A stretch of DNA of 64,000 nucleotides from Streptomyces profundus (lineage in GTDB: Bacteria > Actinomycetota > Actinomycetes > Streptomycetales > Streptomycetaceae), in NCBI RefSeq assembly GCF_020740535.1, contig NZ_CP082362.1, positions 5,144,501-5,208,500 on the forward strand. The letters run 5' to 3'. Of the stretch, positions 17,566 to 25,822 are shown piece by piece. Both the position numbers and the translations under genes were made by a program. Numbering within the stretch: the first letter of the stretch is position 1; every line of letters begins with the position of its first letter. A model generated the notes under the pieces. That model had not been told where the DNA came from. It saw nothing but the letters and a program-made list of their open reading frames with translations, and made no database searches.

Positions 17566-18342
17566 TCAGTGCCACGTGGGCCACAGCACCCACCCCCCTC
17601 GTGTCGAGCGCGTCACCGGAACCCGGCCCGTGTGGCGCGCGGTCGCGATCTCCTCGGGCCGCAGGAACCCGCGGACCAGGGCGGGCCGGCCGCCGGCGGT
17701 GACGACCAGATCGACCTCCACCTGGCCGGCACGCACCGCACCCGTCGGGCGGACCGCCGTGACGGGCGCGGACTCCGGTTCGCCGGACAGCCGTTGACAC
17801 AGCACCCGATAGCCGTCGTCGTCGACGAGACCGAGGGCGTGACGGTGGTCGAGCAGCACGCGACCGACCTCGTGCGCCGGCAGCTCCCAGGCCGGCTCCC
17901 AGGTGTCGCCCGAGAGCGAAGAGCCGCCCTGGGGCAGCCGGCGGATCGGCAGGAAGGCACCGGGAGTGACGTTGAGAGCGTTCGACAACTCGGTGTGGAT
18001 CAACGTCGTCCCGCCGTCGGCCAGCGCCAGCCGCAGCCGCGCCGGCACCTCCCCGCCCTCCTCGCTGGACTCACCGCCGAGGACCGCGACGATCCGCGCG
18101 ACCCGCACCGGTCCGCGCGCCTTCCCGTCGGGCGAGGGGCCGCCGACCTGCCAATCTCGCAGCGTCTCGGGGGCCTTCGCCCAGGAGTGCCGACGCCGGG
18201 TGAAGTAGCGAGCCGGGTCATGCGGCCTCGGCGGGACCCTGAGGGCACGCCACTCCGACACGGCCTCGCCCCACACCAGCAGCACGCACAGCACGACCGA
18301 CAGGGAGAGAAGGACGGCCGCGACGACGCTGCCGACGTTCAT
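17566..18342 (-). CDS. Membrane protein of unknown function (cassette gene 1)
   Basis: A 258-residue protein with one N-terminal membrane anchor (VVAAVLLSLSVVLCVLLVWGEAV). A soluble region follows with ARIVAVLGGESSEEGG and LRLALADGGTTLIHTELSNALNV near the middle and VEVDLVVTAGGRPALVRGFLRPEEIATARHTGRVPV near the end. The last segment resembles the second half of cassette gene 2 (a repeat of a regulated-strand pattern), so the genes may be distant paralogues. ATG 18342 is chosen over an upstream in-frame start because the hydrophobic anchor begins directly after it. Function unknown. Confidence 0.72.
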   Translation of the reverse strand: MNVGSVVAAVLLSLSVVLCVLLVWGEAVSEWRALRVPPRPHDPARYFTRRRHSWAKAPETLRDWQVGGPSPDGKARGPVRVARIVAVLGGESSEEGGEVPARLRLALADGGTTLIHTELSNALNVTPGAFLPIRRLPQGGSSLSGDTWEPAWELPAHEVGRVLLDHRHALGLVDDDGYRVLCQRLSGEPESAPVTAVRPTGAVRAGQVEVDLVVTAGGRPALVRGFLRPEEIATARHTGRVPVTRSTRGGWVLWPTWH

Positions 18343-18500
18343 GACCGCCCCCGAGCGATCGGACCCATATCGCACCCCCTCATCCCCGTGGAGCGGCGAA
18401 CCACCGCCCACCGGACCTCAGGGTCACGGAGCCGCCGGCCCTACCGATCACAGGAACGAGGCGCGCGACCAGGCGCGGCCGGCTGCGCCGCGCGATTCGG

Positions 18501-19091
18501 TCAGGGCGTGTACAGCGACTGGAGCCTGGTCACCTCGGCCGCTCCGTCGAAGCTCAGGTCGTACCCGATGCCCGAGCGAAGCTCGGCGTCCAGCTCCGTC
18601 AGCTGGTCGACGAACTCGCCCTGGGAGTACGGCAGGGGCTCGCCACGGCTGGCCCCGGAGCCGTCGTCGCCGCGCAGCTGCGTCGTCAGCAGCACCTGGG
18701 CGTCCTCGGCCATGGGCACCGTCGTGTAGGGCCCCTCGCCAGGGACGACGACCCAGGTGTCGAACTGGGTGTTGACCTCCTTCTGGGCGGGCCGCACCGA
18801 CAGATAGGTCGTCCCCTCACTGGTCCAGGCGTCGTCGATCTGCACGAACTGCTTGGTGCCGGCCCAGGGGTCCTCATCGGTCGATGGCGACGTGTCCGCC
18901 GCGTCCGTCGCGTCGGCCTCGCCGTCCGACGAGGCGGCCGTCTCGTCCGACGGCGCGGCGGACGTGGCCGTGTCCGAGGCCGTGGCGGGATCGGCGGGCT
19001 CCTCCTGGCCGCACCCGGTCGTCAGTACCAGGGCGCCGAAGGTGACGACGGTGAGCCAGCGCCGGGCGGACCGGCGGCGTGAGACATACAT
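18501..19091 (-). CDS. Putative lipoprotein of unknown function
   Basis: A 196-residue protein from ATG 19091 (a TTG two codons earlier is possible). Basic RRRSARRW is followed by LTVVTFGALVLTTGC, a lipobox with Cys near residue 27. Then come 50 residues of Ala/Asp/Ser/Thr linker and a domain of about 110 residues (KQFVQIDDAWTSEGTTYLSVRPAQKE, FDTWVVVPGEGPYTTVPMAEDAQVLL). Exported and lipid-anchored, function unknown. It stands alone between the cassette and the sigma factor unit. Confidence 0.78.
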   Translation of the reverse strand: MYVSRRRSARRWLTVVTFGALVLTTGCGQEEPADPATASDTATSAAPSDETAASSDGEADATDAADTSPSTDEDPWAGTKQFVQIDDAWTSEGTTYLSVRPAQKEVNTQFDTWVVVPGEGPYTTVPMAEDAQVLLTTQLRGDDGSGASRGEPLPYSQGEFVDQLTELDAELRSGIGYDLSFDGAAEVTRLQSLYTP

Positions 19092-19246
19092 GGGCAACGT
19101 GCTCCCGGGATCAGGCTTGGGCGGGTTACACGCTCTCTACGCCGCACACCGCCCCGGGGGTTGCATCCCGATCCGGGTTTCTTTCGACGCCTGGCCTCCC
19201 GCCTCGCCGCACGGGAGGCGACGTCCCCCAGGGACGGGGGAGCGGC

Positions 19247-19837
19247 TCACTCGGTGGCCAGCCAGAAGGCTTCGCGCAGCGACTGGACGCGGCCCTCGCC
19301 GTCGTAGTCGATGGCGAACACCCACCGTGGCGCGGCGTCCAGCCGGCTCACCAGCTCGCCCAGCCGCAGGTCCGCCGGCTCCCCGTCGGCGAGGTGCCGC
19401 ACCTCGACCGGGGTCTGACCCGGCAGGGTCAGCGTGTGCACCACACCCGTGGGCACCGCCGCTCCCCGCTCGGTGGAAACCTGCTCCACGGTGACCCGCA
19501 CCGTGTCCCCCTCCAACGCCACCGCGTCGTACACATAGCCTAGCTCGCTGGCGTACTCCGCCCCCGGGGCCGGCGTCGGGGGCACGAACCGCGAGGCGCT
19601 CGGCGCCGGCGTCTCGGTGGGCGGCGCCGACGCCTGGCCGAGCCCGGCCAGCGACAGGCCACCCACGGCCAGCGCGGCGACCAGCAGCGTGCCGCCCGAC
19701 ACCACGGCCGCCCGCCTGCGGCGCAGACGCCGGTCACCGCGCGCCCGGATCCGCTCCGCCGCCGGCGGCACCGCGAACCGCTCACCCGAGGCGGCGAGTT
19801 CGGCGAGTCGGTCCGCCAAGCCGGTGTCGTCAGCCAT
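19247..19837 (-). CDS. Membrane-anchored protein downstream of the ECF sigma factor (possible anti-sigma-like partner)
   Basis: A 196-residue protein with a cytoplasmic N-terminus (DRLAELAASGERFAVPPAAERIRARGDRRLRRR), one membrane segment (AAVVSGGTLLVAALAVGGLSLAG, about 48-70), a Pro/Thr linker and an external domain of about 110 residues. ATG 19837 overlaps the sigma-factor 3' end by 8 bp, so the two are translationally coupled. This order and topology are common for SigE-family sigma factors, where the partner is often an anti-sigma factor, but no HCC/ZAS zinc motif is visible. The anti-sigma role is inference. Confidence 0.8.
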   Translation of the reverse strand: MADDTGLADRLAELAASGERFAVPPAAERIRARGDRRLRRRRAAVVSGGTLLVAALAVGGLSLAGLGQASAPPTETPAPSASRFVPPTPAPGAEYASELGYVYDAVALEGDTVRVTVEQVSTERGAAVPTGVVHTLTLPGQTPVEVRHLADGEPADLRLGELVSRLDAAPRWVFAIDYDGEGRVQSLREAFWLATE

Positions 19838-20348
19838 GCTCCACCTCCGGAAGTCGGCCCGCCCTCGGATCCACCTCAGTATCGGCCAACAGCCGGGCCA
19901 GCGCCGCCCGCCCACGGCTCAGCTGCGCCTTGACCGTGCCGACGGGACAGTCGGTCTCGGCGGCCACCTCCTTCACCGTCAGGTCGCACAGGTGGTGGAG
20001 CACCACGGCCCGCCGCTGCGCCGGCGGGATCTGCCGCAACGCCCGCACCAGCAGAACATGGTGGGTGTCCGGCGGCGGTACCGGGGCGGATGGGCCCTGA
20101 CGTCGTGCGAAGGAGAGCGAGGTCCGCACCCGTCGCCACCGGCTGACGGCCAGCCGCCAGGCCACCGTGCGCACCCATGCCTCGGGGGCACTCTCCGGAT
20201 CCAGCGCGGCCCGGCGCTCCCAGGCCCGGACGAAGGCTTCCTGGACCACGTCCTGGGCCTCGGCGAAGTCGCCCGTCATGGCGTACAGCTGGCCGATGAG
20301 CCGGCCCACGCTCGCGGCATAGAAGGCGTCGAAGCTTTGCTCGTCCAT
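19830..20348 (-). CDS. ECF RNA polymerase sigma factor, SigE family
   Basis: A 172-residue sigma factor from ATG 20348. Region 2 (FDAFYAASVGRLIGQLYAMTGDFAEAQDVVQEAFVRAWERR) occupies about 5-50 and region 4 (LPPAQRRAVVLHHLCDLTVKEVAAE, GTVKAQLSRGRAAL) about 105-155. The spacer PEAWVRTVAWRLAVSRWRR is typical of actinobacterial SigE-type group (ECF41-unrelated). No C-terminal SnoaL extension is present. It lies directly downstream of the CAU tRNA on the minus strand and co-transcribes with the membrane protein that overlaps it. Target genes unknown. Confidence 0.9.
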   Translation of the reverse strand: MDEQSFDAFYAASVGRLIGQLYAMTGDFAEAQDVVQEAFVRAWERRAALDPESAPEAWVRTVAWRLAVSRWRRVRTSLSFARRQGPSAPVPPPDTHHVLLVRALRQIPPAQRRAVVLHHLCDLTVKEVAAETDCPVGTVKAQLSRGRAALARLLADTEVDPRAGRLPEVEHG

Positions 20349-20419
20349 ACCCAACCTGTGATCCCTGATGGCCGTACGCCTGTCCTGCCGCGCCGAACAG
20401 TGCCATGGGGGGAGAAGGT

Positions 20420-20492
20420 GGGGCAGGTGGGACTCGAACCCACGGCCGACGGATTATGAGTCCGTTGCTCTAACCGGCTGAGCTACTGCCCC
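20420..20492 (-). tRNA. tRNA with CAU anticodon (elongator Met or lysidine-type Ile)
   Basis: A 73-nt cloverleaf starting at 20492 on the minus strand. The acceptor pairs GGGGCAG with CTGCCCC, the D-arm is AGCTCAGCCGG, the T-arm GTGGGTTCGAGTCCCAC, and the anticodon CAT is complementary to 20456-20458 in loop CTCATAA. CCA is not encoded. CAU can belong to elongator Met or Ile2, and the sequence alone does not settle which. The initiator is unlikely: its three G:C anticodon-stem pairs are absent. Confidence 0.95.
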
Positions 20493-20648
20493 TTCTCGGC
20501 GTGCCGCGCACATCTGTGCGCGCCGTCTGCCGCAGCATAGCCGCTCATACGATCTGTCGCCCGGGTCGGGGCGGTCGCACGAAGACAGGGACACTGGGCA
20601 CGTGGTGATCGGTTCCCGAGGTTCGGGCAGTAATGCGTGAAAGACGAC

Positions 20649-20672
20649 AAAGGGCCCCGGACGGGGCCCTTT
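20649..20672. terminator. Intrinsic terminator downstream of tRNA-Asn
   Basis: AAAGGGCCCCG and CGGGGCCCTTT arms around a 2-3-base loop lie 9 bp beyond the 3' end of the Asn tRNA (minus strand). Confidence 0.85.
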
Positions 20673-20680
20673 GAGTGGTG

Positions 20681-20753
20681 CTCCCCCGACTGGACTCGAA
20701 CCAGTAACCTGCCGGTTAACAGCCGGCTGCTCTGCCAATTGAGCTACAGGGGA
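20681..20753 (-). tRNA. tRNA-Asn (GUU)
   Basis: A 73-nt cloverleaf starting at 20753 on the minus strand. The acceptor TCCCCTG pairs with CGGGGGA, with G discriminator at 20681. The D-arm is AGCTCAATTGGCAGAGC, the T-arm ACTGGTTCGAGTCCAGT, and the anticodon GTT is complementary to 20718-20720. CCA is not encoded. Confidence 0.96.
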
Positions 20754-20917
20754 CTGCTCCGCTCGGAGTCCGCTCCGCTGGGGCGGGGGCGGCTCCTCGC
20801 TGCGGGCCATACATTAGCGCATATGCGGGGGTGCTTCGAAATCGGTATCCGGCTTGCCCGGTTATCGGCGGCGTGGCGGGTCAGGAGAAGATCGAGGAAC
20901 CGAGGAGAGGAGCAACC

Positions 20918-21220
20918 ATGCGTAGGCTGGTGTTTGTCGCGGGAGTCGCCGTCGGCTATGTGCTGGGAGCCCGTGCGGGGCGGGAGCGCTACGAGCAACT
21001 GCGCACCGCCGCCGACCGGTTGCGGGCCAACCCCGCCGTCAGGAACGGGGTGGACTCCGCCGCCCTCGCCGGCCGCCAGGCCGCCGCGCGGGCGGCCGAG
21101 GCGGTGGCGGACCGGGCCGGTGACCGGCTGCCCGAAGGGGTCGCCGGGCGGCTGCGCGCCGTCGGTGGCAAGGGCGCGGCCACGGACGCCTCGTTGGCCG
21201 ACGACTGGGGGACGCCCTGA
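20918..21220 (+). CDS. Small protein with N-terminal membrane-associated segment, YtxH-like
   Basis: A 100-residue protein. ATG 20918 follows a strong GAGGAGAGGAG. The start RRLVFVAGVAVGYVLGARAGRERYEQLR is the hydrophobic-plus-basic pattern of YtxH-like general stress proteins, in which a short segment with a GARAGRERY motif follows one membrane helix. The remainder is Ala/Arg-rich helical. It is a common conserved actinobacterial small protein of unknown function. Single gene. Confidence 0.8.
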   Translation: MRRLVFVAGVAVGYVLGARAGRERYEQLRTAADRLRANPAVRNGVDSAALAGRQAAARAAEAVADRAGDRLPEGVAGRLRAVGGKGAATDASLADDWGTP

Positions 21221-21299
21221 GCGGTCCTCGACGCCCGCTGGCGGGCGGGAGGCCGGCCCCGGGGGCATTGCCGACCGTCGCGACGATGGTTAGCGTGGC

Positions 21300-21334
21300 G
21301 TTCGGCATGTCGTCTCTCGATCGAGATGCCGAAC
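21300..21334. promoter_or_regulatory. Composite 35-bp operator, site A (IclR promoter)
   Basis: Half-site GTTCGGCAT (21300-21308), a 10-bp spacer, GATCGAGAT (21319-21327), then GCCGAAC. Overlapping the last two is ATGCCGAAC (21326-21334), a perfect 9-bp inverted match to the first half. The same layout recurs at sites B-E. Its place 60 bp before the IclR start suggests autoregulation. Confidence 0.75.
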
Positions 21335-21394
21335 AACACCGGGCACTGAGCAACGTGAACCGGCCGGAAGGCCGGTCTCGGGGAGGCATCGAGC

Positions 21395-22165
21395 ATGGGG
21401 CGACGGGTACCGGCGGTCAGCCGTGCACTGGACATACTGGAACTGTTTCTCGAAGGCGACGGAACGCTGTCGGCGCCCGAGATCACGCGGCGGCTCCAGC
21501 TGCCGCGCACCACGGTGCACGAGCTGGTGACCACTCTGGCGGCGCGCTCCTATCTGGTGCCGGTCGCCGAGCAGCCAGGCCGGTACCGGCTGGGCGTGCG
21601 CACCTACCAGCTGGGCAGCCGCTACGCGGAGCAGCTGGATCTCGCGGCCGAGGGGCAGCAGGTCGCCAGGGCCGTCGCCGAGACCTGCGGGGAGACGGTC
21701 CATGTCGCGGTGCTTGAGGACGCCGACGTGATCTATATCGCCAAGGTGGACAGCACCCACGCGGTCCGCATGGTCTCGGCGGCGGGTCGACGGCTGCCGG
21801 CGCACTGCACGGCGGTCGGCAAGATGCTGCTGGCCTCGCTGACACCCGAGGAGCTGGACGAACGCCTCCCCGAAGGCGAGTTGCCGGCGATGACGCCCAA
21901 CTCCCTCACGTCGCCCGCCGAGTTGCGTGGCGCGTTGGACGACATCAGGGAGGCGGGGGTGGCCACCGAACGGCAGGAGTCCAACGCGGACGTCTGCTGT
22001 GTGGCGGCCCCGGTGCGGGACCGGGCCGGCCAGGTGGTGGCCGCGCTGAGCGTCTCGGTGCCGATGATCAGATGGAGCGAGGAGCGCCAGCGCGAGCTCA
22101 CCGAACTGGCCCTGCGCGGCGCCGGCCAGCTCTCCGAGCGCCTGGGCCACCACGCGCGGGCCTGA
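21395..22165 (+). CDS. IclR-family transcriptional regulator (pentose/aldose regulon)
   Basis: A 256-residue IclR regulator. The winged HTH (VSRALDILELFLEGDGTLSAPEITRRLQLPRTTVHELVTTL) spans about 8-50. The effector domain has ETVHVAVLEDADVIYIAKVDS and LPAHCTAVGKMLLASLTPEEL. ATG 21395 follows GGGAGG. It opens a plus-strand run with an SMP-30 lactonase and an oxidoreductase, followed by the CUT1 importer and arabinofuranosidase. Because its promoter element is repeated at those and at the 38-46 kb operon, it is the best candidate for their common regulator. Effector probably arabinose-derived; that is inference. Confidence 0.9.
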   Translation: MGRRVPAVSRALDILELFLEGDGTLSAPEITRRLQLPRTTVHELVTTLAARSYLVPVAEQPGRYRLGVRTYQLGSRYAEQLDLAAEGQQVARAVAETCGETVHVAVLEDADVIYIAKVDSTHAVRMVSAAGRRLPAHCTAVGKMLLASLTPEELDERLPEGELPAMTPNSLTSPAELRGALDDIREAGVATERQESNADVCCVAAPVRDRAGQVVAALSVSVPMIRWSEERQRELTELALRGAGQLSERLGHHARA

Positions 22166-22240
22166 CCAGGCGGGCCCTGGAGCGGTCCGGACGAAACCGA
22201 CGAGGGACTGTCCGTGACGGGCGGGGACAAGGAGGACGGG

Positions 22241-23095
22241 GTGGCGGACGGTCTGGAGATAGCGGTACGGGAGCGTGCCGAGCTGGGGGAGGGACCCACC
22301 TGGGATCCGGTGGCGGAACGGCTCGTCTGGGTCGACATCCTCTCCTCCCGGGTGCACCTGTTCGATCCGGCCACCGGGCGGCGCACCGTGCTGCCGACCG
22401 AGCAGCATGTGGGCGCGGCCAAGCCCCGCAGGGACGGCGGCCTGGTGGTCAACCTCAGGGACGGCGTCGGCCTCTACGACCCGGACGGCACCTTCCGCTG
22501 GCTGCGCCGCGAGGTGGTGCGGGGGCGGCGCGGCAACGACGCCGCCGTGGCGCCCGACGGCGCGCTCTGGGCGGGCACGATGCGCTACGACGAGCGCACC
22601 GGCGGCGGCACCCTGAGCCGGGTGGCCCCGGACGGCGCCGCTCTCACGGTGCTGCCCGAGGTGACCGTCAGCAACGGCCTGGGCTGGAGCCCGGACGGGC
22701 GCGCGCTCTACTTCATCGACACCCCGACCCGACGGATCGACGTGTTCACCGTGGCCGAGGACGGCGGCGTCACCGGCCGCCGGGTGCTGGTCGACACGGC
22801 CGGGCTGTCGGGCTTCCCGGACGGGATGACGGTGGACGCCGACGGCTGTCTCTGGGCGGCGTTCTGGGACGGCGGGGCGCTCCGCAGGTTCACCCCCGAA
22901 GGGGTGCTGGACCGGACGGTCGAGCTGCCGGTGAGCCGGGCCACGGCCTGCGCGTTCGGCGGGGGCGGGCTGACCGACCTCTATGTGAGCACGGCGCGGG
23001 TCGGCGTCGACCCCAGGGCTGAGCCGCTCGCCGGCTCGCTGCTGGTGCTGCCGGGGCTCGGCCACGGGCTGCCCCAGCCGCCGTTCGCCGGCTGA
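22241..23095 (+). CDS. SMP-30/gluconolactonase-family sugar lactonase
   Basis: A 284-residue six-bladed beta-propeller lactonase. GTG 22241 is chosen because AAGGAGG (22229-22235) sits 5 bases upstream. Metal-site and family residues are visible: Glu in ELGEGPTWDP, VWVDI, the loop RGNDAAVAPDGALWAGTM, Asn in VSNGLGWSPDG and Asp in FPDGMTVD. The family hydrolyses aldonolactones to aldonates. Here the likely substrate is the lactone produced by a sugar dehydrogenase in the same regulon, e.g. arabinono- or galactonolactone. It follows the IclR gene by 75 bp. Confidence 0.88.
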   Translation: MADGLEIAVRERAELGEGPTWDPVAERLVWVDILSSRVHLFDPATGRRTVLPTEQHVGAAKPRRDGGLVVNLRDGVGLYDPDGTFRWLRREVVRGRRGNDAAVAPDGALWAGTMRYDERTGGGTLSRVAPDGAALTVLPEVTVSNGLGWSPDGRALYFIDTPTRRIDVFTVAEDGGVTGRRVLVDTAGLSGFPDGMTVDADGCLWAAFWDGGALRRFTPEGVLDRTVELPVSRATACAFGGGGLTDLYVSTARVGVDPRAEPLAGSLLVLPGLGHGLPQPPFAG

Positions 23096-23259
23096 GGCGC
23101 CTCGGCCTCGGGGGCGGTTCGCACGGCCGGGGGGCCGCGTGGCAGGACGGGGCCCCGGCTGAGGAATGCCCGGGCCCGGGACCGTTGTTGCCATGGGCGT
23201 TCGTGCGGCGCCGCACCGGCGGCCCGCCCCGCGTTGACCCCCCTTCAGGAGGCGTTCGT

Positions 23260-24291
23260 ATGGCCGAGGCAACCACGGTTCCCACGACTGGGCGTGCATG
23301 GCATCTGATCGCGCGGCCCGCCGGCTGGCCGACGGACGCCGACTTCGCGCTCCGCGAGGAGCCCGTCCGGGCGCCGCGCGCGGGGGAGGTCCTGGTGCGC
23401 AACCGCTATCTGTCGCTCGACCCCTATATGCGGGGGCGGATGAACGACGCCAAGTCCTACACGCCGCCCTTCCGGCTGGACGAGCCGATGACGGGGGACG
23501 CGGTGGGCGAGGTGCTGGCCTCCGAGGCGGAGGGCTTCGAGCCCGGTGATCTGGTGCTCCACCAGCTCGGTTGGCGGGAGTTCGCCACGCTGCCGGCGCG
23601 CTACGCGACCCCGCTGCCGGCGGCGGGGGAGGTGCCGGTCACCGCCTATCTGGGCGTGCTGGGCATGACCGGGTTGACCGCCTATGTCGGCCTGCGGGAG
23701 ATCGCCAAGGTGCGCGAGGGCGACGTGGTCTTCGTCTCCGGCGCTGGCGGCGCCGTGGGCGGGGTGGCCGGGCAGCTGGCGCGGCTGATGGGTGCGAGCC
23801 GGGTGATCGGCAGCGCCGGCGGCGAGGAGAAGGTCAGGGTGCTGACGGAGGAGTTCGGCTTCGACGCCGGCCTCGACTACCGGGCGGCGCCCATCGGCGA
23901 GCAGCTGGCCAAGGCCGCCCCCGAGGGCATCGACGTCTACTTCGACAACGTCGGCGGCGACCATCTGGAGGCCGCCTTCGATGTGCTCAACCTCCATGGC
24001 CGGGTGGCGATCTGCGGGTTGATCTCCGCCTACAACGCCACCGCTCCGCAGGTGGCGCCGCGCAATCTGCCTCTGATCCTGGGCAAGCGGCTGCGCGTCG
24101 AGGGCTTTCTGGTGCCGGACCACGCCGATCTGCGGCCCACGTTCCTGGACGAGGCGGGCCGCTGGCTCGCGGAGGGGAAGCTGGTGCACCGGGAGACCGT
24201 GACCGACGGCATCGAGCAGGCCGTCGACGCCTTCCTCGGCATGATGCGGGGCGCCAACACCGGCAAGTCGCTGGTGCGCCTCGACGGTTGA
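23260..24291 (+). CDS. NADP-dependent MDR oxidoreductase, prostaglandin-reductase/CurA type
   Basis: A 343-residue zinc-free medium-chain reductase. ATG 23260 follows CAGGAGGCG. The N-terminal region has RYLSLDPYMRGRMND, the hallmark of the leukotriene B4 dehydrogenase/curcumin reductase group. The Rossmann domain shows VSGAGGAVGGVAGQLA (GxGxxG-type), GIDVYFDNVGG and a C-terminal GKSLVRL. Catalytic zinc ligands are absent. Members reduce alpha,beta-unsaturated ketones or aldehydes. It may belong to the sugar cluster by position only; a housekeeping detoxification role is equally possible. Confidence 0.88.
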   Translation: MAEATTVPTTGRAWHLIARPAGWPTDADFALREEPVRAPRAGEVLVRNRYLSLDPYMRGRMNDAKSYTPPFRLDEPMTGDAVGEVLASEAEGFEPGDLVLHQLGWREFATLPARYATPLPAAGEVPVTAYLGVLGMTGLTAYVGLREIAKVREGDVVFVSGAGGAVGGVAGQLARLMGASRVIGSAGGEEKVRVLTEEFGFDAGLDYRAAPIGEQLAKAAPEGIDVYFDNVGGDHLEAAFDVLNLHGRVAICGLISAYNATAPQVAPRNLPLILGKRLRVEGFLVPDHADLRPTFLDEAGRWLAEGKLVHRETVTDGIEQAVDAFLGMMRGANTGKSLVRLDG

Positions 24292-24324
24292 CCCACGCCG
24301 CGCGCGGCTCGGGGTGGGGGTACC

Positions 24325-24345
24325 TCCCAGGGCCTGGGGGAGCGT
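24325..24345. terminator. Hairpin downstream of the MDR oxidoreductase
   Basis: CTCCCAGG and CCTGGGGGAG arms form a short hairpin of the GGGGGTACCTCCC...GGGGGAG type seen often between Streptomyces genes. Probable terminator before the importer operon promoter. Confidence 0.55.
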
Positions 24346-24438
24346 CGGGACGCGTGTCCCGGCGCTCCCCTCGTTGCTGAGATCGCGTCAGTTCTGTCCC
24401 AACTGTTGACCGCCCTCCCTCTCGCCTTCTACCTTCCC

Positions 24439-24473
24439 GTTCGAATAGCCGATCGGTATCCGGTATGTCGAAC
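24439..24473. promoter_or_regulatory. Composite 35-bp operator, site B (CUT1 importer promoter)
   Basis: GTTCGAATA, a 10-bp spacer, ATCCGGTAT and GTCGAAC. The terminal half ATGTCGAAC (24465-24473) is inverted relative to the first and identical to that of site C. It ends 12 bp before the binding-protein start, where a bound repressor would block initiation. Confidence 0.72.
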
Positions 24474-24484
24474 GAGAGGTGTTC

Positions 24485-25822
24485 ATGGTCCACGACTTCT
24501 CCGCGCCGCCGCGCCTGGGACGGCGCCGGCTGCTCCAGGGCGCGACCGGGTTGGGAGCCCTCGCGACCCTCGGTCCACTGGGGGCCTGCGCCGCCCCCGC
24601 CTCGCTCGCCGGCGGCGACGGCCGGATCCGCTTCTGGAACCTCTTCAGCGGCGGGGACGGGGCCAATATGCGCGCTATGTTGGATCGTTTCAGGTCCGAG
24701 TACCCCGAGCTCACCGTCGAGGACACCACCCTCGCCTGGGGCGACCGCTACTACACCAAGCTGGCGATGGCGGGGGCAGGCGGACGGGCGCCCGAGGTCG
24801 GGGTGCTGCATCTGGGCCGGCTCGCCGGCTTCGCCCCCGGCCGGCTGCTGGACCCGATCGACCCGGTGCTCCTGGCGGCCGAGGGGGTGCACCGGGAGGA
24901 CTTCAACCCGCGCCTCTGGGACCGCGCGATGGTCGACGGCGAGCTGTACGGGCTGCCGCTGGACGTGCACGCCTCGCTCTGCTTCTACAACCGCCCGGCC
25001 TGTGCGGCCGCCGGGCTGCTGGACGGCCAGGGGCGGCTGGTCGAACTGACCGGCGTGGACACGTTCCTGGCCGCCCTGGACGAGGTGCGCGGGGTCATCG
25101 GCCAGTCGCCGCTGGGGTGGAACGCCCTGATGTCGGGCGAGTGTTGGTGGACCTTCCTCGGCCTGTACCAGCAGACCGGCGGCACCATGCTGAGCGAGGA
25201 CGGCACCGGGATCACCCTCGACGACGACCGGGCCGAGGAGGTCCTGGCCCTGATGGCGCGGCTGGTCGCCGACGAGTACGCCATCCCGGGACAGGACCTC
25301 GTCGGGTACTTCGTCAACGGCGGCGGGTTCGTGCTCTTCGGCAACTGGCTGGTGGTCGACTTCGACAACGCCGGCGTCGACTACGGGGCCACGCCCTACC
25401 CCACGCTCTTCGGCACCCCGGCGACCCAGGCCGAGTCCCACTGCCTGGTGCTGCCCCACCAGCGGGGCCGGGGCGGCGGCGCCAACGAGGCCGCGCACCG
25501 GCTGATCGCCTGGCTGGTGCGGAACAGCGTCTCCTGGGCCGAGGCCAGCCATGTGCCCGCCTACCTCCCGGTGTTGGAGGATCCGGAGTACCTCGCCATG
25601 GAGCCGCAGGCGGAGTACCGCTCGGCCATGGACATGGCCGCCTTCGACCCGCCCGCCTGGTTCTTCGGCACCTCGTCGCGCGGCCAGAACGAGGTGGGCG
25701 TCCACCTCTCCGCCGCCGCCCTCGGCTCGGTCAGCCCGGCCGAGGGGGTGCGGGGCGTCAGGTCCGCGCTGCGCAAGCTGATCAACACCCGTAACCCCTT
25801 CGGGGAAGGGAGCCCCGCATGA
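24485..25822 (+). CDS. Sugar ABC transporter substrate-binding lipoprotein (CUT1 family)
   Basis: A 445-residue family-1 binding protein. ATG 24485 follows GAGAGG. The signal RLGRRRLLQGATGLGALATLGPLGAC combines a twin-arginine start with a lipobox (Cys about 35). Family features follow: IRFWNLFSGGDGANMRAMLDRFRSEYPEL, VDGELYGLPLDVHASLCFYN and FGNWLVVDFDNAG. With the two permeases and GH51 enzyme downstream, the ligand is probably arabino-oligosaccharide. It overlaps the first permease by ATGA. No ATPase gene is present, as usual for streptomycete CUT1 systems served by MsiK. Confidence 0.9.
   Translation: MVHDFSAPPRLGRRRLLQGATGLGALATLGPLGACAAPASLAGGDGRIRFWNLFSGGDGANMRAMLDRFRSEYPELTVEDTTLAWGDRYYTKLAMAGAGGRAPEVGVLHLGRLAGFAPGRLLDPIDPVLLAAEGVHREDFNPRLWDRAMVDGELYGLPLDVHASLCFYNRPACAAAGLLDGQGRLVELTGVDTFLAALDEVRGVIGQSPLGWNALMSGECWWTFLGLYQQTGGTMLSEDGTGITLDDDRAEEVLALMARLVADEYAIPGQDLVGYFVNGGGFVLFGNWLVVDFDNAGVDYGATPYPTLFGTPATQAESHCLVLPHQRGRGGGANEAAHRLIAWLVRNSVSWAEASHVPAYLPVLEDPEYLAMEPQAEYRSAMDMAAFDPPAWFFGTSSRGQNEVGVHLSAAALGSVSPAEGVRGVRSALRKLINTRNPFGEGSPA

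Noticed and set aside
20420..20753. tRNA genes as a mobile-element attachment site
   Set aside because: No integrase, no duplicated tRNA 3' end within the window, and neighbours are ordinary core-type genes.
21290..23299. A 669-residue minus-strand frame across the IclR and lactonase genes
   Set aside because: Shadow of two clear plus-strand genes, His/Arg/Pro-rich without any domain.
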